Shown here in pieces: positions 9,201 to 19,630 of a stretch of 64,000 nt of DNA. Position numbers and translations under genes: made by a program. Under the pieces are notes generated by a model. The model did not search any database, was not told the DNA's origin, and saw only the letters and a program-made list of their open reading frames with translations. The DNA is from Plasmodium malariae (Eukaryota; Apicomplexa; Aconoidasida; Haemosporida; Plasmodiidae): positions 1,237,001 through 1,301,000 of the forward strand of contig NC_041782.1 of assembly GCF_900090045.1 (NCBI RefSeq), written 5' to 3'. Numbering within the stretch: the first letter of the stretch is position 1; every line of letters starts with the position of its first letter.

Positions 9201-12178
9201 AAAAGTGGAATGAATTTAAATTAATGGAATTAAACAATAAGGACAGTAGTAGTAACAATGCTGATAGTGGGGGAAGCACCAAAGAATGCGCGGGTAGTTC
9301 CACCGCTGGCGGTATTGCAAATGGAGCAGTTAAATTGGGTAAAGCAGTTAGGGAGGGAAAAGCAGTTAGAGAGGGAAAAGCAGTTAGAGAGGGAAAAGCA
9401 GTTAGAGAGGGAAAAGCAGTTAGAGAGGGAAAAGCAGTTAGAGAAGGAAAAGCAGTTAGAGAGGGTAAAGCAGTTAGAGAGGGTAAAGCAGTTAGAGAGG
9501 GTAAAGCAGTTAGAGAGGGTAAAGCAGTTAAAGCAGTTAACGCAGTTAATGCAGATAAAGCAAATGGTGACAAGGGTTGGAGGACCTGTCAAAACGATAT
9601 GCTATCGGAGCAGCTGTACAATTGTGGGAAAATATGTACCTTTAATAAAGGTGCGCTTACTATTGGGAGATCCATAGATGGGAACGAGAGAGACGAAGAA
9701 ATGTGCAAAGAGGGTGAAATACAAATGGATCGACCGAAAGAGTTTGTCGCGGAAAAATACGACTCGCAGTACTATATAGCACAACATTATTTATCACAAA
9801 ATAGTGTAAGTAAAAAACATAGCGTATGGAAAAAAGCAAACGATGAAATGCAGAACTACAGTAAGAGCCAAATTAGTAGTGACAGATTATTGTCTTATTT
9901 GAAAGGGTATTTAAGGGATGAACAGATGAATTTATTTGTACAGGGTAAGAGGTACACAAGTAGCATTTCACATATTCCACATGAATCTTATTTTAAATAC
10001 TGTGAAAAGAATAAAACAAATATATTTAATGTATTTTTATTTTTTAAAAATATTAGAATTAAAAATATACAGAAGAAATTCAAAAAAAAATTATATAATC
10101 AACATCATATTTATTTTTCCAAAATTTATGATGGTAGTAAAATGTTATTTCATATAAAATATGTATTTGTGAAATTAGTAAAAAAAAAAATTACAGACAT
10201 TATCTGTTTACATATAAATGATTGTTTTGTAAATAATACCATATGCTTTTTTTTGTCCCTTTTCTTATTTATTTTCAAAAATATTCAAACAATCAAAATA
10301 ATAAGGTGTCGCATACATTATTCCTACTTTTTCCTATTTTTAAACTACTTGAAGAAAAATCGATTGAAGCACTTTTTTTTCATGGGTAACAATATTATTT
10401 ATGACCAAACAATATATAACAAGAACAATTGGGATAACAATAAACTTAATAAAAATTTTATTATTTATTTTAACGTAAATTATATTAAGAAAACCAAAAA
10501 GGGGGGAGCGGAAAAAGAGAAAAAAAAAATTACAGCCAAAAAAGTGGAAGAAGAAGATAAAACGACATTACAAGGGGCTAATAAGAGAAATGAGAATAGG
10601 ACAGAGTCGTTTCTAAATACTCAAAAAATAAAACAAAAAAATATCACCACAGGAACGACAACAATAATGACAAAAAAAAAAAAAAAAAGCAAAAATAATG
10701 CAACAAATGCCAAACAGAGAAGCAGCACTTCATTACCATACGATGATAACAGAATAATGTTTAAGAAAAAAAATAAAATTCTCTTCTTTGACAGTAACTG
10801 CTTTTATAACTGCTTCGTGTTAAAACAGGGAAAAGGGGTAAAGACTGCAACTAGACACTCCGAAATTGCAGCCAAGAGGGGCTCTGACCGAATATCACAA
10901 GAAGGGGTTAAATCGGAGAATGGATGGATAAACAACGTGGTAGACAACGTGGTAGACAATGGAGTAGGGCAAGATGAACTACCGAAGCAGTATGAACAAG
11001 GCATGCATAGTAAAGGAAGTGGAAATGGAGTTAACTGTGTACCGTTAAATAGTTCTAAGAACGTTAATAATAATGCGGAGGGGGAAGAATGCGAAGCAGA
11101 AATATTCATGCTATCATCAGAGAGAAAAAAAGAAGGCGATAAGATAAGTGAAAGTATTAACTACAGTAATGAGTATAGTTACAAAAAAATTAATACATAT
11201 AACATATATAGCTGTTCATCTGATAGTGAAGAAAATACATCGGACGACTCTTTGCAGGAATTAAACGAATGTTTGTCTACATTTCAAAGAAAAACACTAG
11301 AAAATTTAAATTTGAATAAACTAAAAACTCTAAAATTGTGTTCAAATAAGCTAAATGATGATGCACTTATGTATATATCTACATTAATAAAAAAAAAGAA
11401 ATTAAATAATATGAAAATATTAGATCTAAGATGGAATAACTTTACGTACAAAAGTTTGTTAACACTATCATTTGCGCTGACAAACACGGTCATAAATGAT
11501 TCGTGGAATTCCAACAAGAGTAACGGTAGTATTAGAAATGGTAGCAATAGAAGCGGTAGCAATAGAAGCGATAGAAATAGAAGCGGTAGCAATAGAAGCG
11601 ATAGAAATAGAAGCGATAGAAATAGAAGCGATAGCAATAAAAGCGGAAGAAATAAAAGCGGAAGAAATAGCAGCAAGAGTAACTACCTCAATAGCAGTAA
11701 TAATGGTGAGGGGAAAAGAAAAAAAAAATTAAAATTAAGCAAACTTCTTTTATCGGGAAATAACATTAACAGCTCTTTGTATTCCTCCTTTTTGTCAAGT
11801 TTCTGTACATGCAATTTCGTAGTAGTAAAGGTGTTAGACTTTTCCATGAATAAAATAGACAATGAGTGTTTCCCAATTACTCTGAAATATTTTAAACACA
11901 TACTGCAGTTACAGAAAAGGACAAAAACAAAAAACAAAAATTATCAAGTATTTATAAATCTAGATCATAATAATTTGAAAAATTCCATTTATATTAACAA
12001 ATTAATAAAAATTTTAACAAAATTTTCAATAAAAAATTATGAACAAAATGAATTCACACATAAGCTCTGTGCCAGAAAAAAAAAATGTCCTGTGTTATTT
12101 AGCCTACAATATAATAATATAAAAAATGTAGATACAAATGAAGAGTACAAGAAATGTAAACATAGAATTAAATTTTGA
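6266..12178 (+). CDS. Large low-complexity protein with LRR-like C-terminal region, conserved Plasmodium type
   Basis: A single long exon encodes about 1970 residues from the chosen start (MIVNNFSLSDSD). The frame stays open upstream to 6107, but that part is a pyrimidine tract giving only Phe/Ser-rich residues, typical of a 5' leader. Four unrelated tandem tracts interrupt the protein: KGANKGEKKG units (~residues 104-167), HDKNNE units (~548-609), VREGKA units (~1025-1089) and SNRSDRNR units (~1750-1805). Between ~1311-1379, ~1679-1742 and ~1822-1875 the Leu/Asn spacing (LKTLKLCSNKLNDDAL, KILDLRWNNFTYKSL, LLLSGNNINSSL) resembles RNI-type leucine-rich repeats. No enzyme motif, signal peptide or clear membrane segment is visible. 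A protein-binding scaffold is a reasonable inference. Confidence 0.75.
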   Translation: MIVNNFSLSDSDNNIINKKDFLKSNETNSYHSVDPIVMSEEESINTCYDNKLKHTTIQLNTTNDYFARKNKKFNKYKNIILALKIFNESLDFTSGNIINTFIQERSRKEGRKKGTNRGANKGEKKGANKGANKGEKKGANKGANKGEKKGEKKGANKGEKKGANKIGHTIEHKIYREGPKRKAPLLNSCTNHKKRYSKNEPTETRRKYRIIKNIKRIIKRIQYKTYYKHIQYYKQVRKLWLLHYLLCSKKKKKYIYVNKRNKCIRKSTLNTHSDYKHTFNSITLNMSDMNNDLTFEEKESDMNEREDKEAEESEREGIEREEEGMSNNMGLFCNVEGNADSKEKSTSNPAEKSYERIQSANKRGEWGKPNSFSPFSGNVQNLSEQQQKNMFYYNSNENSKEEHYLNDNRKYDFVSEGELKNKATTNDDKLSSFVSNTILKGENKCDHYSLLYFNENYGNDELKRVDTSIFSGSGNKSSSCIANCCCGNKDNNTYSNMTNINAEGNEEGYNYSPKSNTNTKTNFLFSNRSTLLSKSNKLSAREMRYDNDENNEHDKNNEHDKNNDHDKNNEHDKNNEHNKNNEHDKNNDHDKNNDHDKNNDHDKNNENDLIKYTYYGFGERAFKGCSGSMGHINNNLTRIGEVNFLREDIFKKRNTCNRNICNRENKKYVEYIKGVYHKGVDHKEVGRKEVECKATDHKGANGNGSDQKIPFGIKKKILLEIERSKNNEHKDKMILKFKSLSDVKNGSNNGTVGVINTMQNNMIYEDDYLYKYKWIERSHGSNTLTSKREVEDTYKEEGNKIGNHNSNYMYKNFFPSSFYANSFYDNERISYNDNDNDSHLHISKNRNISVHPLKNFKNNNSINCFSTLSNGYKNKVNHFFVEEKNIFFDSIRNIIRLTKEIKKIRINLEIERKYSFVLCDEKKKDEFNNLIGYLTYQKTIRKKLKKYYFDKINKGFFTFLLRSNYANFTFSEKEVQLLKKWNEFKLMELNNKDSSSNNADSGGSTKECAGSSTAGGIANGAVKLGKAVREGKAVREGKAVREGKAVREGKAVREGKAVREGKAVREGKAVREGKAVREGKAVREGKAVKAVNAVNADKANGDKGWRTCQNDMLSEQLYNCGKICTFNKGALTIGRSIDGNERDEEMCKEGEIQMDRPKEFVAEKYDSQYYIAQHYLSQNSVSKKHSVWKKANDEMQNYSKSQISSDRLLSYLKGYLRDEQMNLFVQGKRYTSSISHIPHESYFKYCEKNKTNIFNVFLFFKNIRIKNIQKKFKKKLYNQHHIYFSKIYDGSKMLFHIKYVFVKLVKKKITDIICLHINDCFVNNTICFFLSLFLFIFKNIQTIKIIRCRIHYSYFFLFLNYLKKNRLKHFFFMGNNIIYDQTIYNKNNWDNNKLNKNFIIYFNVNYIKKTKKGGAEKEKKKITAKKVEEEDKTTLQGANKRNENRTESFLNTQKIKQKNITTGTTTIMTKKKKKSKNNATNAKQRSSTSLPYDDNRIMFKKKNKILFFDSNCFYNCFVLKQGKGVKTATRHSEIAAKRGSDRISQEGVKSENGWINNVVDNVVDNGVGQDELPKQYEQGMHSKGSGNGVNCVPLNSSKNVNNNAEGEECEAEIFMLSSERKKEGDKISESINYSNEYSYKKINTYNIYSCSSDSEENTSDDSLQELNECLSTFQRKTLENLNLNKLKTLKLCSNKLNDDALMYISTLIKKKKLNNMKILDLRWNNFTYKSLLTLSFALTNTVINDSWNSNKSNGSIRNGSNRSGSNRSDRNRSGSNRSDRNRSDRNRSDSNKSGRNKSGRNSSKSNYLNSSNNGEGKRKKKLKLSKLLLSGNNINSSLYSSFLSSFCTCNFVVVKVLDFSMNKIDNECFPITLKYFKHILQLQKRTKTKNKNYQVFINLDHNNLKNSIYINKLIKILTKFSIKNYEQNEFTHKLCARKKKCPVLFSLQYNNIKNVDTNEEYKKCKHRIKF
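6575..6765 (+). repeat. In-frame tandem repeat encoding KGANKGEKK units
   Basis: Purine-rich units of about 12-30 bases (GGAGCAAATAAGGGAGAAAA type) are reiterated in different orders, so length variation between isolates is likely. Antisense frames over it stay open only because of the composition. Confidence 0.9.
7908..8091 (+). repeat. In-frame 18-bp repeat encoding HDKNNE units
   Basis: About ten copies of an 18-base unit (AACAATGAGCATGATAAA) with GAG/GAT alternation give H-D-K-N-N-E/D repeats. Confidence 0.92.
9340..9530 (+). repeat. In-frame 18-bp repeat encoding VREGKA units
   Basis: About eleven nearly perfect copies of GCAGTTAGAGAGGGAAAA, with only AAA/TAA-type third-base changes. 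High identity suggests recent slippage or unequal exchange. Flanked by Ala/Val/Gly-rich sequence. Confidence 0.93.
11512..11680 (+). repeat. In-frame repeat encoding SNRSGSNRSDRNR units
   Basis: Six-codon units of AATAGAAGCGATAGA type alternate Arg, Ser, Asn, Gly and Asp. They interrupt the LRR-like region between two leucine-rich segments, a common pattern of Plasmodium insertions into surface loops. Confidence 0.9.
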
Positions 12179-12726
12179 ATACACACATTACCAATAAGGA
12201 AACACAAAAAAAGGGGAATTTTACATGGGGGGCACCACCACACAGTACAACTATGAGTATGTAACTATGTCTGTATACTCACTGTTACGTATGCATACAT
12301 GCACATTTGTATATATATATATATATATATATATATACAAGTGTATCCGAGTGAAGGAACCCGCCTAGAGGTACTTCCACACACACGGTTAAAGGACAAA
12401 ATATATTAACCCTTATGAAGCTACGGCAAATGATATGGCTCGAAAAAATATAAAAAAAGAAAAAAAAAAAATCTAAATATATGGAGATATTATATATACT
12501 TGCACGGCCTCAGGTACTTCTCACATTTTGAAGAGGAAGGATCAGAAATGTGCATCCATTATGTGGAAAATATGCAAACATGTGTGCACAAGAAAATACA
12601 TACATACACACATACGTACGCCTATAAGTACACACCCCGCACGTGCGCTTCACGCATTTCTTCATATTACTCGTTACAGAGCAATGATATTTCTTTTTCC
12701 TTTTTTTCCTGTCCATGATATGTTAG
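12179..12726. other. Convergent intergenic region
   Basis: Short gap between two genes that end towards each other. It has a (TA)n tract near 12310-12336 and an islet of higher GC at about 12345-12425 with no convincing frame. No terminator or RNA gene can be assigned. Confidence 0.6.
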
Positions 12727-14497
12727 TTACGTGTTTGTGCTAACCCTTAGATTATCGATTTTATTTAAATATGATAACGAATTTTGAAACTCATTTTTAT
12801 CTAACAAACTATCATAAATACTTTTCCAATTTTCCTTGTAGTTTTCTTTGTCTTTCTTTTTTATTTTGGTCCTTTTTTTCCCCCTTAACTTTTCTTTATG
12901 CCCATTCGGAAAGCTCCTTATTTTGGGCGCACTCATTCCGAGCTATGCAAAAAAGAAAAAAAAAATAAAATAAAATAAAAAATAAAAAATGAATAAATCA
13001 ACAAAGATGAAATAATGCAAATATGAAGCATTCTCTCAATTACAGTTAACCCAGAAATAAATAGTTCTACATACGCACTATGCATTTTGTATACGTGTAC
13101 GTACGCATGTATGTGTGAATTGTGCGTTATGCATGCATATCTTGTGAGAGCATGTGTTTTCCCCAGAATACCTGCTTGAACATCATGGCGTTTTCAGTGT
13201 AATTAAGGTTTGGGTTTAGACCAACTTCTAATTTTCTCTTTTTGTAATTTTCCCTTATAGCATTTAAGGTTTTTTGTTTATATTCTTCTTCTGTCCACTT
13301 TTGTTTTATTATATCGGATATTTTTTTTCTTCTTTCAGTGCTAAATGGTTTCCTATTACTTAACATTTTTTCCCTGAATTCTTTGCTCTTCCATTTTTCT
13401 TTTAAGGATTGCGATTTTCTTCTTTTTGTATTTTCGTCTTGATTAAAAATTCTTGTTTTTTCTATAATCCTCTTTCTATAATTATCATCTTTCCATTTCA
13501 ATTTTATTTTATACGATAATAATTCTTTTGTTTTTTCAGAATGTTTAAATGTATTTTTACATCTCAATAGTTTTTTTCTCTCTTCTACATCCCTCCATCT
13601 TAATTTGGCTAGCTCCGATAATTTTTTACGCACTTCTTCCTTGCTCATAATTTTTTTTTTTGTTTCCTCTTTTCTGTGTGCATGTTGTAAAGGTTTCTTA
13701 TTTTCTAATTCAGACATATTTGTGCTGGTTCCTTTGCGGGCAGTAGCAGAGGCAGTAGTTCCTACTTCTGCTGCAGCAGTAGGGCTACTCTTTTTTTGGT
13801 TTGTCGAACTGAATATTTCACTGTAGTCTGCAAATACTGAGTGATCATCATTTCCATTTTTATCTTTGCTATGTACACCCTTCACTTTTTTGCCCTCATT
13901 GCATTCCACATTATTTTGGATATAAACATGTTCTTCTACTTTTTTGTGTTGCCTTTCAATTTCTCCTTTGCCTTCTTTTTCTTTCTTAAAATTAGGAATG
14001 TTTTCAATTTTTTGCATATCTTTTGGTTTGTCTGCCTCTAATTCTTCTTTTCCTTTATTGTAATTTTTTTTTCCAATTTTATGGTAGTCATCTCCCTTTT
14101 TACTAGTATGATAATGACTATCTAAGTATAGAGAAAATAAATTCTCCTTTTCTTCTGTATGATCCTGACCTAAACTGTTGCTCTTATTGTTGTTAATTTG
14201 TTTACTTTGGTTACTTCTTTCACATCTGCTACTTCCATTCCTTCCATTGCTTATATTATTTCTATTCCTGTTCATACAATTTATAGATGACTCTTTTATA
14301 TTATGCTGATAGTGTATGCAGTTCTTGTTCCTTCTCACGATAGAATTAAAATGTTTGGTAAAACCGATATCATGTACAAAAGATCGGAATGGGATAACAG
14401 GCTTTTGAAAAGTCATGCCATATGAACACATAAAAAATATATAAAATATTAACAAGTAATATACATGCGTAAATATACTACTTCCCTGTTTAAACAT
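12727..14497 (-). CDS. Secretory-signal protein with four NUMOD3-like repeats, probably organellar; two-exon model
   Basis: Exon 1 is 14497-13172 (442 codons). A CAG/GTATTC donor there joins in phase 0 to a second exon at 12942-12727, preceded by a long T-rich tract and GCATAG. The spliced product has 513 residues, whereas unspliced it would end 14 residues after the donor. Residues ~11-27 form a hydrophobic signal segment, followed by basic, Asn-rich sequence resembling the bipartite apicoplast leader (inference). Four repeats of about 33 residues lie at ~285-312, 320-349, 355-384 and 386-414. Each has a Lys-rich helix, a Trp (301, 335, 369, 401) and an acidic/Tyr turn, the pattern of NUMOD3 DNA-binding repeats. 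The C-terminal exon is very basic (KEKLRGKKRTKIKKKDK). A nucleic-acid-binding apicoplast protein is the best guess. Confidence 0.7.
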
Positions 14498-15690
14498 ATT
14501 AACTGTTGTTGTAATACTTTATATTATTCTTCATTGTTTTCATTTTATTTTTTTTTCTCTCTTTAAGTCTCTTGGCGGCTTGAAAGAATAGCATCTTCAT
14601 TTTTTTGAATAAAATGTTTTTCAGATATTTTGATTAATTTTTTTTTTGTGTTCTCAGAATGGGGAAACTCACACAAGTAGGCATGTACATATACATGTAC
14701 ATATACATTTTTACAAAACATAGCTATGTCAACTAAATGAACGCCTTTTCGTAATCTACCCCTTGTTACAGAAAAGTCTGTTCAGAATAACAGAACTGAA
14801 ATGTACACTTGATTGTATACTTGTGTTATATATACTTGCAACTACCCAGAAAAAAAAAAGAAAAAAAAAAGAAAAAAAAAAAGTTTCACCATTAAAGTGG
14901 TATTTATATTAATTAAATATTTTAATAATCATTTTGAATTTTTCACCTATGTGAAGTGTAAGATATAGAGAAGTCGTTAATCTGTTATGAAACTGAAGTC
15001 TCTACTATATCGCACCATGCCATATGAAAATATAAACATATAATTATGCATTCGTTTAAATTAGAAAAAATTTCAGCAGTACTCAAAACAAGTTGGAACA
15101 ACCTTGAACTAAGAGTGGTCAGAAAAAAAAAAAAAAAAATTAGTCCATTTAAGCATTCATAATACATTTACCTAATTGTACCACTTAACGTAGTGTTTAT
15201 ATATATGAATATATGCACCCCCGTGTGATCAAGGGTTTAACGCCTTTACAATTTACATTGATATATATTTAACTTTAAATATTACATGTTCAGTATTAGC
15301 GATATAACATTGTGAATTTGCATGGCGCTTTTCTATATTATCTGTAGCAGCTATTTATTCATTATACGTTTATTCTTTCATATCTTAAAATTTTTTTGTT
15401 TTTTTTCTGCTTTAATACACTCTTTACATAATATATAACTGGTACTTAGTTCTGTAATAATTTTGTTTTATATATATACATATATATATTATTTTTATTG
15501 AAGAAAAGGACAATTTTAAGACGGAAAAAAAAAAAAAAAAAAAAAAAAAAGAAAGACGCAAAATAATATAATTCCTTTTTATTTCATCTTATTATCAAAA
15601 AAAATAAAATAAAATAAAATAAAAATAAAAAGTAATTTCCTACATTGTATAATATACAGTACAATATATATGTACATATATGTACATATA

Positions 15691-15725
<35 letters not shown>

Positions 15726-16367
15726 TTATTTATTAGCTGAAGGAAATTATTATATTTCTCTTTTATCCGCTAAAAGTTCATTTTTGTATTTTGTAAAAAT
15801 TTTTATCAATGCAATCTTTAGCAATTAGGAAATGATAATTAAAAATGTAAATATATAAACATAAATAAATATACATACACACATATATATAAATATATAT
15901 ATATATATATGCGATAAAGTAATGATGGAATATAAAAATATATATATAAATAAATAAGTACAAAAATAACAGAGATAAACTAAACACTGTTTTTTTTGCC
16001 GTAATAACCTTAAAAAATATATTAACGTAATGTGAAAAAGACATAATAATTTAAAAATTAAAAAATGTTTAAATTTTAGAATGTATATCACATCAATATA
16101 AGGACGTTTGAGCGTATAAACACATATATATATATATATATATATATATGCAGGTATACATTTGCATATATATATATATATATTATGTACATACATATAT
16201 ATACGCGTGTTGCTATGCTTATATTTGTGTAGATTCATATATACATAGAAATGTGAGGGGGAGAAGGGGAAAGAAAAAAAAAAAAAAAAAAAAAAACATA
16301 ATAAAAGGAACATATGAAATTATTATATTTGTTTAGTGTTTATATTGCAAAACATTAATTTTCCACC
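14498..16367. other. Intergenic region between two minus-strand genes
   Basis: Likely promoter of the NUMOD3-like gene and 3' untranslated region of H2A.Z. It contains poly(A) runs near 14850-14880 and 15522-15550 and (TA)n tracts at 15690-15720, 15895-15910 and 16125-16150. No coding segment is supported. Confidence 0.6.
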
Positions 16368-17478
16368 TTAGTTTTTCTTTGGTTTTTTTGCTTGCGTAGG
16401 TGGAACTGGTACTTTATTCATTAAAGCTTTATGAATATGTGGAATAACACCACCACCAGCTATAGTCGCCTTTATAAGTGTATCTAATTCTTCGTCACCT
16501 ATAAATCAAAAAAAAAAAAAAAAAGATGTTTTCAGTATGGTCTCTTTTTACTATTTCTTTTATAAATACGACACTGCCATATATACATAAACGCGCATAC
16601 ATTCATACATATATATGTGAATACTTGCACATGCATATTTGGCATATGTTCATGTGGCATGTATTCTTCTCTTCATTTTACACAAAAGGCATATTCACCA
16701 AAGAATTATAAATATGGACAAAAAGTAGAGAAGAGGTAAAAAAAAAAAAAGAAAAAAAAAGAATAAAATTACCTCTAATGGCTAGTTGTAAATGTCTTGG
16801 TGTAATTCTCTTAACTTTTAAATCCTTTGTTGCATTTCCTGCTAATTCTAAAACTTCTGCAGTTAAGTATTCCAAAATTGCTGCTGCATAAACTGCTGCC
16901 GTTGATCCAACTCTTCCGTCTGACGAAATTCTTGTTTTTAACATTCTGTGTACCCTACCAACTGGAAATTGTAACCCTGCTCTTGATGCACGGGATAATG
17001 GAGCTTTTTTAGTTTTTCCTGAACCTGCATGGGAAAAACAATTAAATATAACATATTACCAAATTTATGGAATTATATATCAGAGGAATAAATAATACTG
17101 AGTAATCTTACATAACTTTACATAGCTTTAAAAATTTTTTTTTTTTTTTTTTTTAAAAAAAATATAAAAACACTAAACTAAATACCTATTTTATAAAATA
17201 TATAAATGTTATACAACCATTGATAAAAATTGTGTACAAAGCATACAAAAATAAAAAAAAATTGCATCCACATACGAAAAAAAGTACACTTATTAACACA
17301 CATATATATATATATATATATATTTATTTATATATATAAGTACAATTTTCTGTACTCATTTCTATTCTTTTTTATAAATTTTACCTGTTTTTCCTTTTCC
17401 TCCTTTACCAAGACCAAGAACTTTACCACCGACTTTTCCTCCTACTTTACCACCAATTACTTTTCCTGGAACTTCCAT
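16368..17478 (-). CDS. H2A.Z: Histone H2A variant H2A.Z
   Basis: Histone variant that replaces H2A in nucleosomes. In Plasmodium it pairs with H2B.Z and marks promoters and intergenic DNA of the AT-rich genome. Three exons, 17478-17385, 17024-16773 and 16498-16368, give 158 residues. The N-terminal tail is the Plasmodium type with Gly-Lys-Val repeats ([20 protein letters not shown]), a heavily acetylatable region. The fold follows: [58 protein letters not shown] and the acidic patch. The C-terminus ends KKPKKN. Donors are GTAAAA and GTAATT; acceptors are CATGCAG and TTATAG. Coding GC is well above the surroundings, as usual for highly expressed Plasmodium genes. Confidence 0.98.
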
Positions 17479-17600
17479 AATTACTTAAATATATGTATAA
17501 TAATAATAATAATAATAAATAGCAAATGGTAAAATGAAAAAAAAAACTTCACTAAAAAATTATGTTAAATGAACTTGAAAACAAAAGTTACATTCAAATA

Positions 17601-17637
<37 letters not shown>

Positions 17638-18039
17638 ATAATTTGTATAGTATAATTTGTGTATTTGTATAAAAGTAAATAAAATACAATTGTTTGTAAT
17701 ATTAAATGTATAAATAAATGCATTACAAAAGAGAAAAAAAAAAAAAATTAAATTATTTTTGTGAATATTATTTTCTAATGAATTTTCATTTGTATTTTTT
17801 TAAACAAATGCAATTATGTTTTAAATACCAAAAAAAAAAAAAAAAATTTTGGAAGGCAATTTTTTTTTAAATGCAAATTTCTTTAATAATATAATATTAT
17901 AAAATAATCGCATCGGAAAAACAATGTTACATACAATCAAATATATATATATATATAATATATAATGTATATATGCATATATATTGTTATATATATATGC
18001 ATATGTTATATAAATGTATATATTATATATATGTATATG

Positions 18040-18150
18040 TATATGTTATATATATGTATATGTTATATATATGTATATGGTATATATATGTATATGTTAT
18101 ATATATGTATATGTTATATATATGTATATGTTATATATATGTATATGTAA
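18040..18150 (+). repeat. 17-bp tandem repeat upstream of H2A.Z
   Basis: About six copies of GTTATATATATGTATAT, one with GG in place of GTT. Located about 560 bases upstream of the H2A.Z start on its transcribed side. Confidence 0.85.
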
Positions 18151-19613
18151 TATATATATAATCCTCTTCAATAATTTTGATTACTTTTAGTCAAATATGA
18201 ATATAATTAAAAATAATGGTAAACAAAATAAAAAAATAAATACACGTGTAAAAAATAAAAGAATAGGACATTTTTTACTACGAACATTCAATAAAATAGA
18301 GCATCCGTATCATCGCACTTAAATCGCATAAAACGAAAAAACGCCCCAAAATAATTATTTCGATAACCATAAGATTTCAATGAAAATTGCAAAAATTCTA
18401 AATTTTAAAATTTTTTTTTATTATTTTATATATATTATATAAATATATATATATATATATATATTTTTTTGTCGAGCTTAAACAAAAAAAAAAAAAAAAA
18501 AAAATAGTATATTTGGATTATTTTCATATAGTTTTAAACCGTTTTACTGTTAAAATTCGTTGAATAAAAAAACTTAACCAACTTTCTTAATATTTTTTTT
18601 TTCCTTATTTTTTACAATTTCATATGGGAAAAATATATTACCTAAAATTTATAACTGGTTTAGGTTTATTTAAAATAAAAAGTATAATGAATGCATAACC
18701 GTATAATATATTTTGTTTAGATTTAAGCGGGTACATATAAGAATAAATCAAAGTAAATACACCTACAATAATGTGTATATTTGATTAGCCTAACTAAAAG
18801 ATATATTTTTTTTTTTATATTTTGAAATTAAATTGTTCGTAAATTCACACATGTTGCATTTCGCATAATACGCCAAGTAATAACCATGTATGTACGCAAA
18901 AATATTTACACTGTAATATTTTTTTTTATTAAATGCTTTTATTGTGAAATTTTTAATTTTTTATTTTTAATAATTTCCTATACTGTTAAAATATGGTTTA
19001 TATATTTTAATATAAGTGTACCATTTAAGGGTGTTAAAATTCATATGTAACAGTTTTTATGTAGTATAGTATAATATATTTTTTTCTTTATTTTGCATGT
19101 ATAAAAAAAAAAAAAAAAACATACAAATTTGTTTTCATTTTTAAAATGAAATAAAATTAGATTTCCGTTTGTGATCGTTCGCTTAGACGAATGATTGTAA
19201 CAAGTACATGAATGTGAAGGACAAAAAAAAAAAAAAAGGAAAGTATGTATTAACATACCGTATTTTATCATTTTTCGGCGTATATGCGTATTCTGAACTT
19301 TTTTAAAATGTGAAAAAAGAATATACATATATTTAATACCAGTGTGATACATATGCATGATATATGCACATATAAAAAAAGTAAGGAAATGTATAAAGAT
19401 AAATGATAGAAAAAAATATTCTTTTTCGATATTTAAGCATATGTGTCAACAATATAAATTCGTTCCATTTTTGAACCATTTCATTTTGAATATGTTCAGT
19501 CTACCTTTTTTTTTAGTTACAACAGTTTGGAATTCATAAAAAAAATTTTTTTTCTTTTTTTTTAATGAGCATGTTTTCATCACATAGATAAAAGACATTT
19601 ATCAATGCTAACA

Positions 19614-19630
19614 TCCTGACAAGGTCAGGA
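19614..19630. other. Perfect 7-bp inverted repeat with 3-base loop
   Basis: TCCTGAC-AAG-GTCAGGA. The arms are 4/7 GC in a region near 20% GC, so the hairpin would be comparatively stable. It might be part of a structured RNA or a protein site; the sequence alone does not decide. Confidence 0.6.
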
